Assembly: GCA_027886175.1 (NCBI GenBank)
Contig: JAJNNQ010000031.1
Span: forward strand, 2,394,501 to 2,458,500
Length of the DNA stretch: 64,000 nucleotides
From: Phylloscopus collybita
Taxonomy: Eukaryota > Chordata > Aves > Passeriformes > Phylloscopidae
Direction: 5' to 3'
The stretch's first letter is position 1. Each line of letters begins with the position of its first letter. Made by a program: the position numbers and the translations under genes. The notes beneath the pieces were generated by a model, which did not search any database, was not told where the DNA came from, and saw only the letters and a program-made list of their open reading frames with translations. This document shows, one piece after another, positions 44,906 to 57,899 of the stretch.

Positions 44906-47554
44906 CCGGGATGTGAAGCTTTGGGAGTCACTGCCCACACCCTGCCAGTGTCCATGGTGGAAGCACACGTTGGTGTCCTGCTCCCAAATATCCAAACACA
45001 ACTTCCCACTGAAGGGAAACCTCCTGGGGAGCCAGCAGCCACCAGCACAGCTCAGGGGGACTCCAAGGGAATTCAGGGACATGAGGAAAGCTCTGTTCCC
45101 ACCTCCCAAATATCCTGAAGCCATTTTTGGGCTGGTTCTGGTGAACCACTGAAACGACAACAGCTGAAGAGACAGTTTGGTCCCTGCAAAGGACTGGCCA
45201 AAGGCCTTCAGTCTTCTACTCTTGTCAGAATCCATCCAGAGGTACCATATGTGGCACCTACTGAAAGCTGTTAAAAATTAAATCACCCTAATTAGGCAGC
45301 CAGCAAGGCCTCCCATTCTTCATTAGGTGCTTAGGAAATGTCAAAAGCATCCAGGCCCTGGAGATCACCAACCTTTGCCTTTGAAATCACACCAAGCCCA
45401 CGCCTTTGAGTGAAAAGGAGATAAAATGCAGGTTTTTCTAATGTTCAAAGGGTGCCTTGAAGGTGTTGCAGGTTTTCAGCTATTTTAGTGCATTTTCTTT
45501 AGAAGCACAGATCAGGTTTTTGCTTTCTAGTCTTGAAAGCATCAACTCAGCATTCTGAGCTTTCAGCTTTCAGAAATACTTTGTTTTCTTTTACTGTCAG
45601 GCCTTGAGCTGCTGTGCACAAGAACAAACTCAAGATCCATTTGGATAAATCCAGATGTGCCACAGGTTGTCCCACCACTCGCTTTTGTTGGCCACACCCT
45701 GAATTCAGTAATTTATTCAACTTAAATCATCAAGTTGCAGATGTTATGGCAAGATCTACTTATAGAAGAATTTGTGTTTATTTTTTCTAGACCTTCACAA
45801 GAAAACCTCATCATAAACATCTTCAATACTCCTTCAAAATCTTTATTTTTTCTCTTTTATTGGAGCTATAGAATCATGGAAATGAACAAAAGGGATGCCT
45901 TCAGTATTGACAGGGTTTCTAGATTAGTTAAAGGACAGGTAAGAAGAAATTTAACTGGTTTGGCATCTCTGTCCTAGAGCTCATCTTGCAAAACCAGATG
46001 CAGTTACCTAAATGTTTGAAAAGCAGAAGAAGGGTCAGGTATTTGGAATGAGAGGCTTTTCCAAAATGCAGGAATGGAACACTGAAATTCAGGAATGGAA
46101 CAATGAAATTCAGCCATTACAGAGCTGTGTTTGTGATTCTGTGATTTGGGCATGTAACTGAAAAGCTTTTTCAGCTTTTTCAAGCTCTGTCATCAAGAGT
46201 CAGGACTCCAGGATTCAGCAATTCCACCTGGACAATCCTCAATCTGTCTGCTTTAAAATCACCTTTTTATCATCACTAAATCACATTTTGTTCACTGCTA
46301 GAACACATAACACAGTTCAATCCTAGATTCATATTTTATAAATTTCTATATCCACCTAAACAAATCATTCACTGTTGTGCCAGTCCAGCAGATCTTTTGT
46401 ATGTTGTGGTTTGGGGTTTTTTTCCCCTCCCTTTTCAGTGACTATTCCCATTATTGTAAATATTCCATGAACTTGAATCTAAGCTAAAATTTACTCCCAG
46501 GAGCACAGCCCTGCTATTCCAACAGGGAAGGAAGAGTGTGTAATCCTTGCAAACCTCTCCTTGCCCCCCCTTCCCTTCATCCCACTGTTCAAGTTCACTT
46601 CCCAGGCTGAGGGGCTAAACTGCTTTCAGCTTCTTACATCCTGCTGGATTTAGGGATTGATCACAGAGGAAGAAGCCAGACCCTTCTTTCCTTCCAGCCA
46701 GAAATGTAATCCCCCTGACCCGAACCCAAGAATCACTTATGGTTTTAGCTCTTCCTCCAGAATTCCTCCACAATGGGAGAGGACAGACCGTGCTGGAATT
46801 CTGTCAGTCCATACCTGGAGTGCAGGCTCTGAGCACACAGCAATGCCATTTTATCTCCCCCCAGAATTTGGTGTTTAACTATTTATTTGGGACAGCACGA
46901 GCCTTACCTTAACAAATGTTTCAGCCTCTGAAAAAAAAAAATCTCTGTTTAAAATCTCCCAGGTTGTGTCTATCAGTAATTTAGGGGATAAAAAAACCAA
47001 GGTACATCAGGAGTGCAGCTACAAATGTAGCACTTTATAGATCAAATCTATGCCACAGAGCCAGAGCAGGAGGACACTGGGCTGTGCTCCTCAGCTCCCT
47101 GGTTGGGAGATCATTTCCACACAAATGCCTTGCACAAACTTTTCCCAACTGGCGTGGTTTTTCCTTTTTGCAAGAAGTGCAAAAAAAAAGGCTGAAGCAC
47201 CAGCACAGCTGAGGGAATAATGGACTGCACCAACAACAAGCAAAAACACAGTTAAGAAGGATTTAATATGTATAAAACACTGCAAATATCTCACTCCAGA
47301 GCACAAAATGGGTAAAGCTGGAAAAGATTTCTAAGATCTTTCTTAGATGAGAGGTAGGAGTAATTTTAAATGAAATGCAATTTGTTACTATTAGGGGTGA
47401 TTAACATGGAAACAGTTTTCTAGGTGCTGTGGTGACTCACTGTCAGTCCCAGGCTCTGAGACACAATCAGGGAGCTGTGATCAGGGTCTGTGAAAGGTGA
47501 GAGCCTGGGAGCTGCAGGAAGGCTGGGCACACTCACTGGGCTGTCCTCTGCCCT

Positions 47555-47855
47555 GTGGCTTCTTAAACCCATCCAGTCCCCTCTGGGATGGGCTTGGAAG
47601 CTCCTCCACTCCCACCCCTGCCATGGCAGGGACTCTTTCCATCATGCCAGACTGCTCCAAACCCTATTTAATCTGGCCTTGGACACTTCCAGAGATCCAG
47701 GGGCAGCCAGTTTCTCTGGGAATTCCAGCCCAGCCAGGAATTCCTTCCCAATCTCCCATCCATCCTCTCTGGCAGTGGGAGCCATTCCCTGTGTCCTGTC
47801 CCTCCAGCCCTTGTCCCAGTCTCTCTCCAGCTCTCTGGAGCCTTTTTTAGGAACT
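47555..47855 (-). mobile_element. CR1 LINE fragment
   Basis: Reverse-complement copy: CCACCCCTGCCATGGCAGGG, CTGGCCTTGGACACTTCCAG, CAATCTCCCATCCATCC, CATTCCCTGTGTCCTGTCCC, CTCTCTCCAGCTCTCTGGAG. The 212-codon frame on the plus strand here is repeat-derived. Confidence 0.9.
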
Positions 47856-49369
47856 CCAAAGTCACCCCAGAGCCCTTCCTTACTCTCCTTTGGATGCCTA
47901 GAAAAGAAAAAGGACCTGTCTGGGTCTGGGGCAGGAAATGAAATCTGTAGGGAGCAGATCCAGAGATGTCAGACACAACCAAACAACCCAAGCCCAGTGA
48001 GGGCCCCGCTCCCATCTTCACTCCAGGATGGGTTTCCCAACAAGTATTGCTGGCTTGAAAGGATTTCCTCATGGATCAGCCATAGTCCCCTCTTCCCAGA
48101 AGTACTCAGATGGAACTTTGGGCATTAAACATGGGCTCTCAGAGTCTGTTTTTCCAGGGAACAGGTGTGTGATTCCCATCTCCTGCTCTGGTCTCAGCAG
48201 CGTGTCCTTATCCCTGTCCCTGCAGCTGCAGCCAGGCTGGTCCTTCATAATTACAAACCATCTTTAACTGGAATTTGAGCTCCACATTCCTGCAGCCCAA
48301 ATCAAAACTATTCATGGAGGATGTGTAATTTTGTATTTTAGATACGTTTAGATGGGACCATCACGAAAATCTGAGGGCATCGGCCCTCCTGCAGAAACAT
48401 CTGTGTCAAAGCAGGGACTTGTCCCTTTCTCTGGGTCTATTTTTAAAAGCTTGAAATGTAATTTAGATTTTAGATCATCAAGGAAATGCAATTTAAGCCA
48501 AATCAGAAAATTTTTTTCTGATAGTTTCATGTATGGACTATTTCATAATCATAATTTCCACTGAAAAAGCGTTAGAAAAAGGCCTTTTAAGTGCTAAGAA
48601 AGAGAAAAACCAAGTAAATGATGGAAAAACATTTGGTAGGAATCCCCAGATTTTATGCCCTTGTGCTCAGGAAGGTGCCTGACTCACCTTTAAGCCCTCA
48701 TAATCCTTTCCAAGAGGAGACACTGTAGAAGAGCTGGATTTTACAGGCCTGCAAGGCTGCAGAACAAGGGCTACCCACAGCCTTGGTAACACTCCTGACA
48801 GATGGAAAAATCAACCCAATATTGACAAGATGCCTTCATTGTTTTCAAGTAACATCACCACAATCAGGGATTTGCTAACTTGCTTCACTGGAAGATAAAA
48901 AGTTTTGTACTTTCCAGTGAGTTTTGTTGTGCCCTTTACAGGAACAAAGCTCCTTCTCTCCCATCACCAGCTCCCAATGACTGTTTTCCAAGGATCACAA
49001 TCAACTGAATAAATATTACCCTGATCAAGGCACGTGCATTTCATTTTGATACAACACCCAGAGGCAGTTCACCCAGCTTTTTGCACTTGAAGTGGCATTA
49101 TAAGGTAGAGTGATACCAGGAGTGGTGTAAAGAACCCCAAGCTGAAGGCAGTGTGTGATGGGGATATATTGAATTCCATACTCTGAGAATACAAAGCTGC
49201 TCCATGAGAACTTCACTGAACACAAAGAGGATCCTCCAGTCAGAACACCCACGTGTCAGACACTATCCCTGAGTGCCATTGTGCCTCCTGTCACCTGCTC
49301 ATTTGCCTGCAGGATCTGTCCTCTGCAAATGTCACTCGTTGCCACTCAAAATGCTGAAATTGTGCTGCT

Positions 49370-49390
49370 AATAAAAAGAAAATTCAGGGA

Positions 49391-49436
<46 letters not shown>
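49370..49436 (+). repeat. AATAAA signal followed by 45-nt poly(A)
   Basis: AATAAA at 49370-49375 is followed 16 bp later by 45 pure A residues (49392-49436). This is the layout of a retroposed polyadenylated RNA. I could not find a matching target-site duplication or recognise the upstream sequence. Confidence 0.6.
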
Positions 49437-49438
<2 letters not shown>

Positions 49439-49939
49439 TAGGCCTGAACCAACCTAAATGTCTGCACTGGAAAAGGTACAAAACTTCCAAATGAAAATTA
49501 GCAGCATAAAAAAAGCATTACAGTAGGTTAAATATACATTACAGTACCTATAATATTTATGGTTTTCCTCTGTTGCCTTTTATTGAAGGGGCACCTGTTT
49601 TGCTGTTCCCTGGTTAGGACAAGAATTAAACAAGAATTCACTCCTGCACCTACTCCCTGATGAACTATTTATCATCAAATACATACATCAAATACAAAGA
49701 TTCATCAGTGAACACTCCCATTTATGTGGTATGGAAACAAGGAGCACCTCAAAGAGATTCCTGCTCCCGTGGAAAATTCACTGGGATCTGTGTCCTAAAC
49801 AGTTACAGTCCCTGGATTAAGGACTGATCAGAAAAGAGGAGATATTTTACTTTTTGAGGAGTTTTTAAATAGAACCTTTCGTTCATCTCCCCTTTTCCTG
49901 AACTCAGCTGCTTTTGCCCCACTCTGAGAGTGGCACCAA

Positions 49940-50033
49940 TGCACTGAGGCTGGATTTGGGTTGGGTTCATGGTTGGACCCCATGACCTTAAAGGTCTTTT
50001 CCAACCCAAATGATTCCATGACTCTGTGATGAA
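49940..50033 (+). mobile_element. CR1 LINE fragment, short
   Basis: CATGACCTTAAAGGTCTTTT, CCAACCCAAATGATTCCATG and ACTCTGTGATG: the sense 3' terminus of CR1 with octamer-like ends. Confidence 0.85.
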
Positions 50034-52164
50034 ACCTCAAAGAAATGTGATGAATCCTTTGAAGTCATCCAAACTTAGTCTGGGAGGCTGAGCCAAAGCC
50101 AACTGTGGCAATTACTGACCCACCTTGGGGAGAATCTTTACCTCTCAGGAATGTGGTAAAAAATAAAAAGAACCTTTTTGGTGTTCAGCTGTGGAGCATC
50201 ACCACAGGTTTGGAGAGGAAGAGAGGCTCTTTTCTTCAGAAACTTGGTGTGTTTGATTTTAAAAGCATCCCTGGTTTTAATTTTCAAGCATTTCCCTGGA
50301 CTGGGATCCTTCTAGGAAAAGGCCAGTTGAGAATCTCAAAAATGATAATGCCTTCCTTCAGCATTTCAATCCATTTGCCAGCATGACAGTGGCCCTCCAA
50401 GGATGTGAATTGATGGGAAGGGGAAAAGAAAACAAAACTGAAGTGCAAAATAAAAAAAAAAGAACCTCTTCACAACCTTTCAGGCCACTCTCATGTAAAA
50501 AAACTCAACTTTTTTTAGGTTTTCATTAGCAGCTACATTTTAAATTTGCTGCCCTTCAGCTTCCTTTTTTTTTTTTTTTTTCTTTTCCCAGAAGTAATTA
50601 TTAAAACAAAAATCAATGATCTGAGTTTGGTTTGGTGTTTCAACAGAAAAGAATAATTTGGTTTATCTTAAGTACTACACTATACATTCTTCTTTTAAAT
50701 ATTATTTATAATTAATAAATAATGACAGGAGCTCTTATCTATTATTTTAAACCAACAACTCTTCCAGCGAAAAAAAAATGTGGCTTTTACTTCACAGAAA
50801 TTTCTTGTGATATTTCAGGAAAACCTGAGGATGGAGATATGTAACATTTTCTAATACCACAGACTGAAACAATCCAAACCCTCAACATTTTCTGGAGATA
50901 TCCCAAGAACCTCAAAACTTTCTGGAGGTCTCCAGGCTCCTGGGGTTGTAGGAAGCCAATCTTTAGCTTTGCTAAGGAAAATTAACTATTAAAAAAAAAA
51001 ATCAACTGTAACAATTTTGCTATTTTGCTATGAATTTTAAAGAGAGAGGCACTGCAGGATCAGAAAGTTTTGCATTACTTAAACATTTAACTTTGAAATT
51101 ACAACTAAATCCCTGAGCTTGATTAATTTGGTTACAATAAAAGAAGTGTTGAGAACATTTCCTTTTGTTCAGGGTGCCTGCTGCTCCAATTTTTCAAAAT
51201 GAAAAGCCTCTGTAGTTGGTTTTATTTACAATATCTGTGTAAGGAAAAATTCAAAAGGCCAGCCCATAATTCAGTTTCAGAAGGAGCAGCTGGAAGAGAA
51301 ACGGGGATCATGGAAAACAAACTCCTTTGCTCTGTGCAAAAACTTGGCAGAAGTGCTACAAAAATTTCTGCTCAGACAGAGTACAACTTATCAAATCCAT
51401 TACATTTCAAATGTGCTTTGAAAATTTGGCTCTAAAACGCTCCTCAAAGTTGTGATAATTACGAGCAACATTAAGAAAATGTCTTTTTTTTTTTTTTTAA
51501 CCCCAAATCCTTTAAATAATTTCTGTAGGAAAAGAAAAAAAAAAATTCAAATGAAGTAGGTCTCCTTTTATTAAATTTAAGAAGGTAGAACTCGTTTATA
51601 CCTTGCTTTAGAGAGAGTACCTTGGGATTTCACCAAACTCCCGGCCTTTCATATGGAAAGAAGACAGAGCGAGACAGAAAATTGATTGTTCTCAGAAAAA
51701 CATCAGGGTTTTCAGAAAAAGGCAACCCAGCTCCTTGCTTTTAATGACAATTCAGGAAAAAAAAAAACAAAAAAACAAAAACCAAACCCAAAAAAACCTA
51801 GGCTGAGGAGAGAAAACTGCTGGAACCCAAGCTTGCTCCCTGTCTGCCTTAGGGATAACCCCGAGGCAAACCTTGGGAAGGGCAGAGCTGGGGGCCAGGC
51901 TGGGCAGAGGTGGGAGCAGAGCCTGGGCTCTGTGTGGGGATGGCACAGCTCCAGCACCTCTGAGTTTGCTCAGCAACATCTCAGAGACGAGCAGGCTTGG
52001 AGCTGGGCATGGCACAGGGCACTGGAGGTGTCCTGGCAGTTATCTGCTTCAAATTCCACCCTGGAATTGGCCATGGTTAAAAAGATGGAGAGATGCAAAG
52101 CTCACTCGTCCCTCAGGTCTGCAGGCCCAGGTTTCTGTTGTTGATGCTGGATTTGCCTCCAGCA

Positions 52165-52605
52165 CAAGGAAAACCTGGAGCTGCTGCAGAGTCCAGAGGA
52201 GGCCACGGAGCTGCTGCAGGGCTGGAGCTCCTCTGGAGCCAGCCTGGGAGAGCTGGGAATGTTCCCCTGGAGATGACAAGGCTTCAGGGAGAGCTCCCAG
52301 CCCCTGGCAGGGCCTGAAGGGGCTCCAGGAGAGCTGCAGAGGGACTGGGGACAAGGGACAAAGGGACAGGACACAGGGAATGGCTCCCACTGCCAGAGGG
52401 CAGGGCTGGCTGGGAGACTGGGAATTGGGAATTCCTGGCTGGGCTGGGATTCCCAGAGCAGCTGTGGCTGCCCCTGGATCCCTGGGAGTGTCCAAGGCCT
52501 GGCTGGACAGGGCTTGGAGCAGCCTGGGACAGTGGGAGGAATCCCTGTCCCAGAACTGGAGGAATTTTAATGTCCCTTCCAACCCAAACCGGTTTGGGAT
52601 TCTCC
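52165..52605 (+). mobile_element. Longest CR1 LINE fragment in the window
   Basis: Sense copy extending about 440 bp. It starts in the region upstream of the 3' UTR (AGTCCAGAGGAGGCCACGGA, GGAGAGCTGGGAATGTTCCC) and continues through GGCCTGAAGGGGCTCCAGGA, GGACACAGGGAATGGCTCCC, GTGGCTGCCCCTGGATCCCT and TTAATGTCCCTTCCAACCCA. It has no intact reverse transcriptase; frames of up to 259 codons here are repeat-derived. Confidence 0.92.
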
Positions 52606-52956
52606 AAAACCCGTTGCTAAAAGGTGCAAGAAAGCAGAAATGCAAATTGTGAATTCCATCTGCAGGAAAAGGCCTGAACATCACTGAGGAAGGAAGGATT
52701 GAACAATTAAAGGCAGATTGCTGGTTCAATTCCATCTATTTAATGGAAGGGTTTCCTATGGAGGAAAATAGCAGTGTTATCATATAATTAAAGATAATGC
52801 ACGAGGTCTGAGTGGGTGAGGCTGGGTCAGGAAGGTTTGGGAGTATTGGACTTCACAGGAATGTGGATTCCATCCAGAGAGCCCCTGCTTTTAAAAATAG
52901 ATCAAATGGAACAGCAGCAGTGGCTGCAATACCTGCACAGCTGTGAGCACTTTAGT

Positions 52957-52983
52957 GGGGGAAAAAAAAAAAAAAAAAAAAAA
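52957..52983 (+). repeat. A-rich run
   Basis: A run of about 24 A residues after GGGGG. Confidence 0.95.
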
Positions 52984-54841
52984 GGAGAGAGTACAAAATA
53001 CAAGTTAAGATGCTGAGAGCGAGAATTAAATGTTTTCTTGGATTTCACTGGAGCATCCTGAGGTTTATCCACATGTACATATTAAAACTTTCAGGAAATG
53101 ACCAGTACAACATGAACCTTACAGAGAAAACTACTTTCCCTGCCCTAGTTTTTCACAAAGAAAAAAAAGTGGGTTTTTTTTTTTTTTCAGAACCCAAACA
53201 CAGACTTTGATAATTATTCCCCCAAAACATTTGGTTTTCCAAATGGTGTAGATTCCCATTTTAGAACAAATAAAAACATATGCAAAGGTCTCTCCTGGAA
53301 GGGAAGAGTGACAACAAAACAAACCCAACCCCTCACTAAGGCAGAGGTATAAATAACCTCTCTCAGCTCTGTTGGTCCTTTAAATGGAAAAAGCTTCCTC
53401 TTGAGGGTCAAAAAAAATCCCCAAACTAAGGGAAAATGAAAAGGGAAGAGAACTGCCTTCAGTTTTTTTCCCTTCATTTTCAAGGCCTCCATAAATGAGA
53501 CACTTAATTTGTGTGGGCTAACTAAGCACTTCCAAGAATTCTCTATTGATACTGCTCGAAAACAGAGATTATATGTATGTATATATTCTATATGTATTAG
53601 TAAGATATGCACTAGAAAGATTTGCAGAATGAGCCCTTGCCCAGCAGATCTTGATTTGACTAAAAGGAGAAAATTAATTACAAACACTGAACAAACTTGG
53701 TGTTTAAATCAGTTTTAACTGTGCTGCATCAGAGCATCACCTGGGCCTCAGCATGCTAACCACAGTGGAGGTTGTATTCCTCAAATTCCCACCTCCTAGG
53801 AGCCATCCAAAGCTCAGATTTGAGAATTAAGTGGCTTATCCATGAATTTATCCATGCCCTTATTGAAGAGCATTTTACAGGCTTCACTTTGAAAAGCCTC
53901 AGCTCAGAGTTGGTGCCTCCAGAAGTTCAAAACTGAAGCTGGAGCCTCATTTTTGGACCTCTCTGCTCAAGCAAAGAAAAGCAAATATGTAAATTCCCAG
54001 TGAATTCAAGTGCCCCATTAGGAGCTCAATTATATTCTGAAATGATGTCTTAATTGGTTTGCTCATAGATGAGCTGTACTGCTAACCAAAAATCTACTGC
54101 CATAATCAGCACTAAATTTCAGATATTGCCACACATTAAATTAACAGCAGATAATGAGTGGGGAAATTAGCTCTATTTCCATAATAGAAAAAAAAAAAAA
54201 AAAAGGTCCCATACTACCTATGGTGTTAGACAGAGTTAGTTTCAAAATAGGAAAAAATGATCCATAAACAGAATTCCCCTGAATATCCTCACATTTATTT
54301 ATTGATGATAAATAAAACAAGCAGAGAAAATAAATGGCACAGGATACATCAGATTTCTGCTTTCAATATTTAATTTAAAATTTCTGTTAAAAGAAGTCAC
54401 ACTCCTAAAATTCTGTAGAAATTTTCAAGAGATTTACCACTGTTTTTACCCTTTTTTCACCCCATTTTTGTCTTTTTGAGCCCCATCCTCAACAACTCTT
54501 GAGATGTTAAGGTAGTGCTGGTTCTCATCAGTACCACAAAAATATTGTAACTGATCTGCAGGTCAAAACACTCATGAGAACAGAAGAATAAAGAAAAACA
54601 TGAAGTGCAAGAAAAAAAAGAGAAGCTAAGGAAGGATGGATATTCCTGTAACTAAAAGGAGAAGAAACTGAGCTCTTTCCATGGATATTATTTTTCACTT
54701 CAGAATAAATAAACATTAAAAAAGAGGTTAAAAGCTGGCAGAGTGGTCAGGCTCCCAAACTGCAGCTGCTGTTCCATTTTGGAGGTCAAAAACGAACTTA
54801 TTACTTCGAGACGAATGCATAATGTGGATTATTTGAGTTAC

Positions 54842-54940
54842 CTTTGCTGTCTGAAGGAAAACAGATTTCAGAGATCTTGTCTGTAAATGATATAATCTTC
54901 ACCAGTGCTGCCTCCAGCGACCACCATCGTCAACAAGGAT
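54842..54940 (-). other. MBD5: Candidate non-coding 5' exon of MBD5
   Basis: On the minus strand a pyrimidine- and G/T-rich stretch ending TGTTGTTCTGCAG precedes 54940, and CAAAG|GTAACT follows 54842, defining a 99-nt exon. The segment holds three CpG dinucleotides in a CpG-poor intron, which hints at constraint. It is not part of any repeat I can identify. It contains one complete short ORF and no continuation into the MBD5 frame. The strand, splice signals and position far upstream of the ATG exon fit a 5' UTR exon of MBD5. This is inferred without transcript support. Confidence 0.5.
54868..54927 (-). promoter_or_regulatory. Upstream ORF in candidate 5' UTR exon
   Basis: An ATG at 54927-54925 (context GACGATGG, purine at -3 and G at +4) opens a frame of 19 codons closed by TGA at 54870-54868: MVVAGGSTGEDYIIYRQDL. 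The whole ORF fits inside the candidate exon. If the exon is real, a uORF with a good start context would lower translation of the MBD5 main frame (general knowledge of uORFs). The peptide resembles nothing I recognise. Confidence 0.35.
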
Positions 54941-56099
54941 CTGCAGAACAACACCAGAGCAGAAAATCAGCCAGGGCAGCTAAATACTGACTGATTGATA
55001 AAAAAGACACAAGTTTCATGCAAAACATGAATTTAGGAGCTGCTGTTAAAAATAAATAGTCACTACATGGGAAGGGGTTGATCTGCTTGAGGGATATGAT
55101 AATTGCTCTGCATTAGTATATTTAAAAATACACCTCTAACTTGGGGGATTCACTGTTAGACCAAAATAACAACAGCAGGGATCCCATGAGTTAAAATCTC
55201 AATTAAATAAAATTACAAATTAGTATTGAAATGTGACATATTATAAGCACTAATAGTTTATGAGAAGTTAAATCACCTCCCTAGACTGAAATTAAAGGTA
55301 ACTTTAAGACAAGGTCACTATAAATGGCAGTTATACTTTTAAAAAAATGAAATTATTCAACAATATAACCCCAGAGCATAATTTGTTAGTGCTGCTTTCA
55401 TATCTCAGCACTGGAGCTATGGAAAGATAAATATAAAAAATTAAATCACTGGAAAACTCATCAGGCCCTTAAGTTTTTGTCTTGTAAACAATTCTTCTTT
55501 TTTACTCAGTCAATTCCACTTGGTTTAGACTTTTTAAGACCACGGAGGAATCCTAAGCAAGGGAAAACCCCCCCTTGACTTCCATCACCTGAGAAGAAAA
55601 AAAACCACCTTTCAAACCAACTGCTCCTACAAACCAGCAAGTTATGGAATACCTGCATATGGATATTATGCATTATGGACACTCTGCTCTTTCTAGAGCT
55701 TCCAAAAATGTAAAATCCAGGTAGAGGAAATAAAACTGCCCATGATCACATTCCCTCTCTCTCTCCTGCAAACCTGAAAAAGGAATTGGCTGTCCCTGCA
55801 CCTGCAGGCCTGCCCAGCTGAGGGTGAATGGGTCAGTGTGGGGAAAACATTCCAGGCACAAAATGAGCCAGTGAAGTCCCCAAAAAGCTGCTGTGCAGGC
55901 ACTGCAAGTGATGCTGCCCCGGCAGATCGGTGAGCAATTTCCAGACATGGTTGAAGGTGGGGTTGAGGGGCAGGAGAGGAATGGAAAGAAGGTTTTTTCA
56001 TAATTGAAGGCTCAAGGAAGACCTGGAAGTCACAGAAGTTTCTGGGAAACAAGAGAAAGATCTGGAGATGAGCTCAGCATCACTGAATAACCCAATCCA

Positions 56100-56210
56100 A
56101 GAGGTCCAATGAACGCCTGGAGGTGGCACTCAGGGCTCTGGTGACAAGGTGGGGACGGTCACAGCTTGGACTCCATGACCTTGGAGAGCTTTTCCAACCC
56201 CAAACCCACT
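56100..56210 (+). mobile_element. CR1 LINE fragment, short
   Basis: AGGTCCAATGAACGCCTGGA, GGTGGCACTCAGGGCTCTGG, TCACAGCTTGGACTCCATGA and CCTTGGAGAGCTTTTCCAAC: sense 3' end of the same subfamily as 23.7 kb. Confidence 0.85.
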
Positions 56211-56269
56211 AAACCCAAACCAATCACCTTTAAATCCACACCTTGTGCAGCCAAAACCTACAGCCCCTT

Positions 56270-56350
56270 AGAATCAGGATGAGCTAAGGTTGGGAAAAGC
56301 CTTTGAGATCACCAAGTTCAACCAGCACCACTTTTTGACAGCTCTGTTGG
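56270..56350 (-). mobile_element. Possible CR1 fragment, old
   Basis: TTAGAATCAGGATGAGCTAA and AAGCCTTTGAGATCACCAAG followed by TTCAACCAGCACC resemble the reverse-complement 3' end of an older CR1 subfamily. The match is loose. Confidence 0.5.
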
Positions 56351-57309
56351 CTTTGGTGTCCTTTATTTGGTCTCTAAGCCAAACCCTAAGCCTAACCTAG
56401 TAAAGCCCAAGGAATAACCTGGCACAGAAGCCAAGGCAGGATCCAACAAGTGATTTCTTTAATGAGTTCAGCACAGAAGTTTGGATCAGTGGCTCCAAAG
56501 AGGAAAGGTCACCTGCTGAAAACTGGGAAATGGATTGAGAACTGGAGTGAAAAATCCCATTTTAAAGGGAGAACACATAACATGGAACAGCTCTGGGATG
56601 ATAATATTTCACTGCTCCACTTGAAGCAGATCTTGTTTGGAGTCTCCAAAGTGGTTCTGAGGCTTCCCTTAAAGTGACTTTGTTCACATAATTTGGTGTT
56701 GAGGTTTTCTATCAACTGTGCTTCAAACTTCCCATTCAGTTCTTAATCTCCCCAGATTTTTTTCAGTGCCATGAAAAGATCTGTATTTTATTTTTTTTCC
56801 CCTGACAAGTAAATCATTCTCACGTTGCCTTTTGTGTTAAGAGATGATATTTTCTGTTTTCTTTGTGAACTGCACAGCCACAATCCAGATATTTAAACTC
56901 TGCTCCCACTGCAGATGTTATTTCTGATCAGATTTAATCATCACTCTCAAACAGAACAACTGCAATAATTGTAAGGGTATCATTAATTTTGTTCTCAAAA
57001 CCTCTAAGCCTTCTCCAAGGGCTTGGAGCATCACAGCACTGGGAAGAAATTTCTTCTGTGTTTAACCACATCTTTCAAGGGAATCTGCTGAATTCCTTGG
57101 GACCTGTTATTTTTGCTGAACAGCACCCGAGTGTCTCATTTTTACTTCTTAGGATTTTATGATCATCACCCTAAGACCAGGAGGAGTCACTATGACCTCA
57201 CCTCCAATCCATGGGAATTTATTGATGAAATGAAATGCTTTCTGTCTAAGAACACATGAAGTTATTTTACAGCGTCAGTTCCTCTAAGACATTTGATACA
57301 CAAACAGAA

Positions 57310-57432
57310 TTCCACAGAATTCCAGGATGGTTTGGGTTGGAAGGGACCTTAAAGCCCATCCAGTCCCACCCTGCCATGGGCAGGGACACCTCCCACTATC
57401 TCAGGGTGCTCCAAGCCCCATCCAACAGCTCC
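57310..57432 (-). mobile_element. CR1 LINE fragment
   Basis: Reverse-complement copy: ATTCCAGGATGGTTTGGGTT, GGAAGGGACCTTAAAGCCCA, CCATGGGCAGGGACACCTCC, GTGCTCCAAGCCCCATCCAA. Confidence 0.9.
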
Positions 57433-57899
57433 CTATGGATCCTGAACATCCTTTCCTGGTCACCTCGGCCCAGGAGGACCTGGAATTCCTTTGTGCTGCT
57501 CTTCAGGTGCCCCTTGTTCTTCTTTCTAAATTTTTTCTCTTTTTCTTATATTCCCCAGCACCTTATTTTGAATGTTGTTCCTCTAAATATCCCAGAGTAT
57601 GAAGAGTTGGTTCTACAGGATTCTGCATCCTAGTCTGGTGCCAACCCACCAAACATATGTCTCTGCTCAAATGGAAGAATCTGTTTTGATTTCTCTTTTT
57701 TTTAAATTTCTTCCTGGACTGGGGACAAAACATTTCTTTAGATACAACTCAACATTTAGAATCTTCTGAGATGCGAAACTTCCTATAAATTTTTGTTAAT
57801 TTATCCCCATGCAGCAACTCTGACGAGGCTGAACTGCCTGAATACACGACAAGACTTATTAAATGTTCAAAAATGCATCACTAAATCAAAATTTATTTA

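Larger units (their letters stand above)
36070..54841 (-). other. MBD5: Probable MBD5 5' intron (part)
   Basis: About 19 kb without supportable coding sequence. CR1 fragments and simple repeats are listed separately. The rest is unique AT-rich DNA, including stretches over 300 bp in which I see nothing. Confidence 0.72.

Noticed and set aside
47490..48128. 212-codon plus-strand frame
   Set aside because: It starts in CR1 sequence, with no splice context or recognisable domain.
51873..52735. 259- and 228-codon frames on both strands
   Set aside because: They coincide with the longest CR1 fragment and are repeat-derived.
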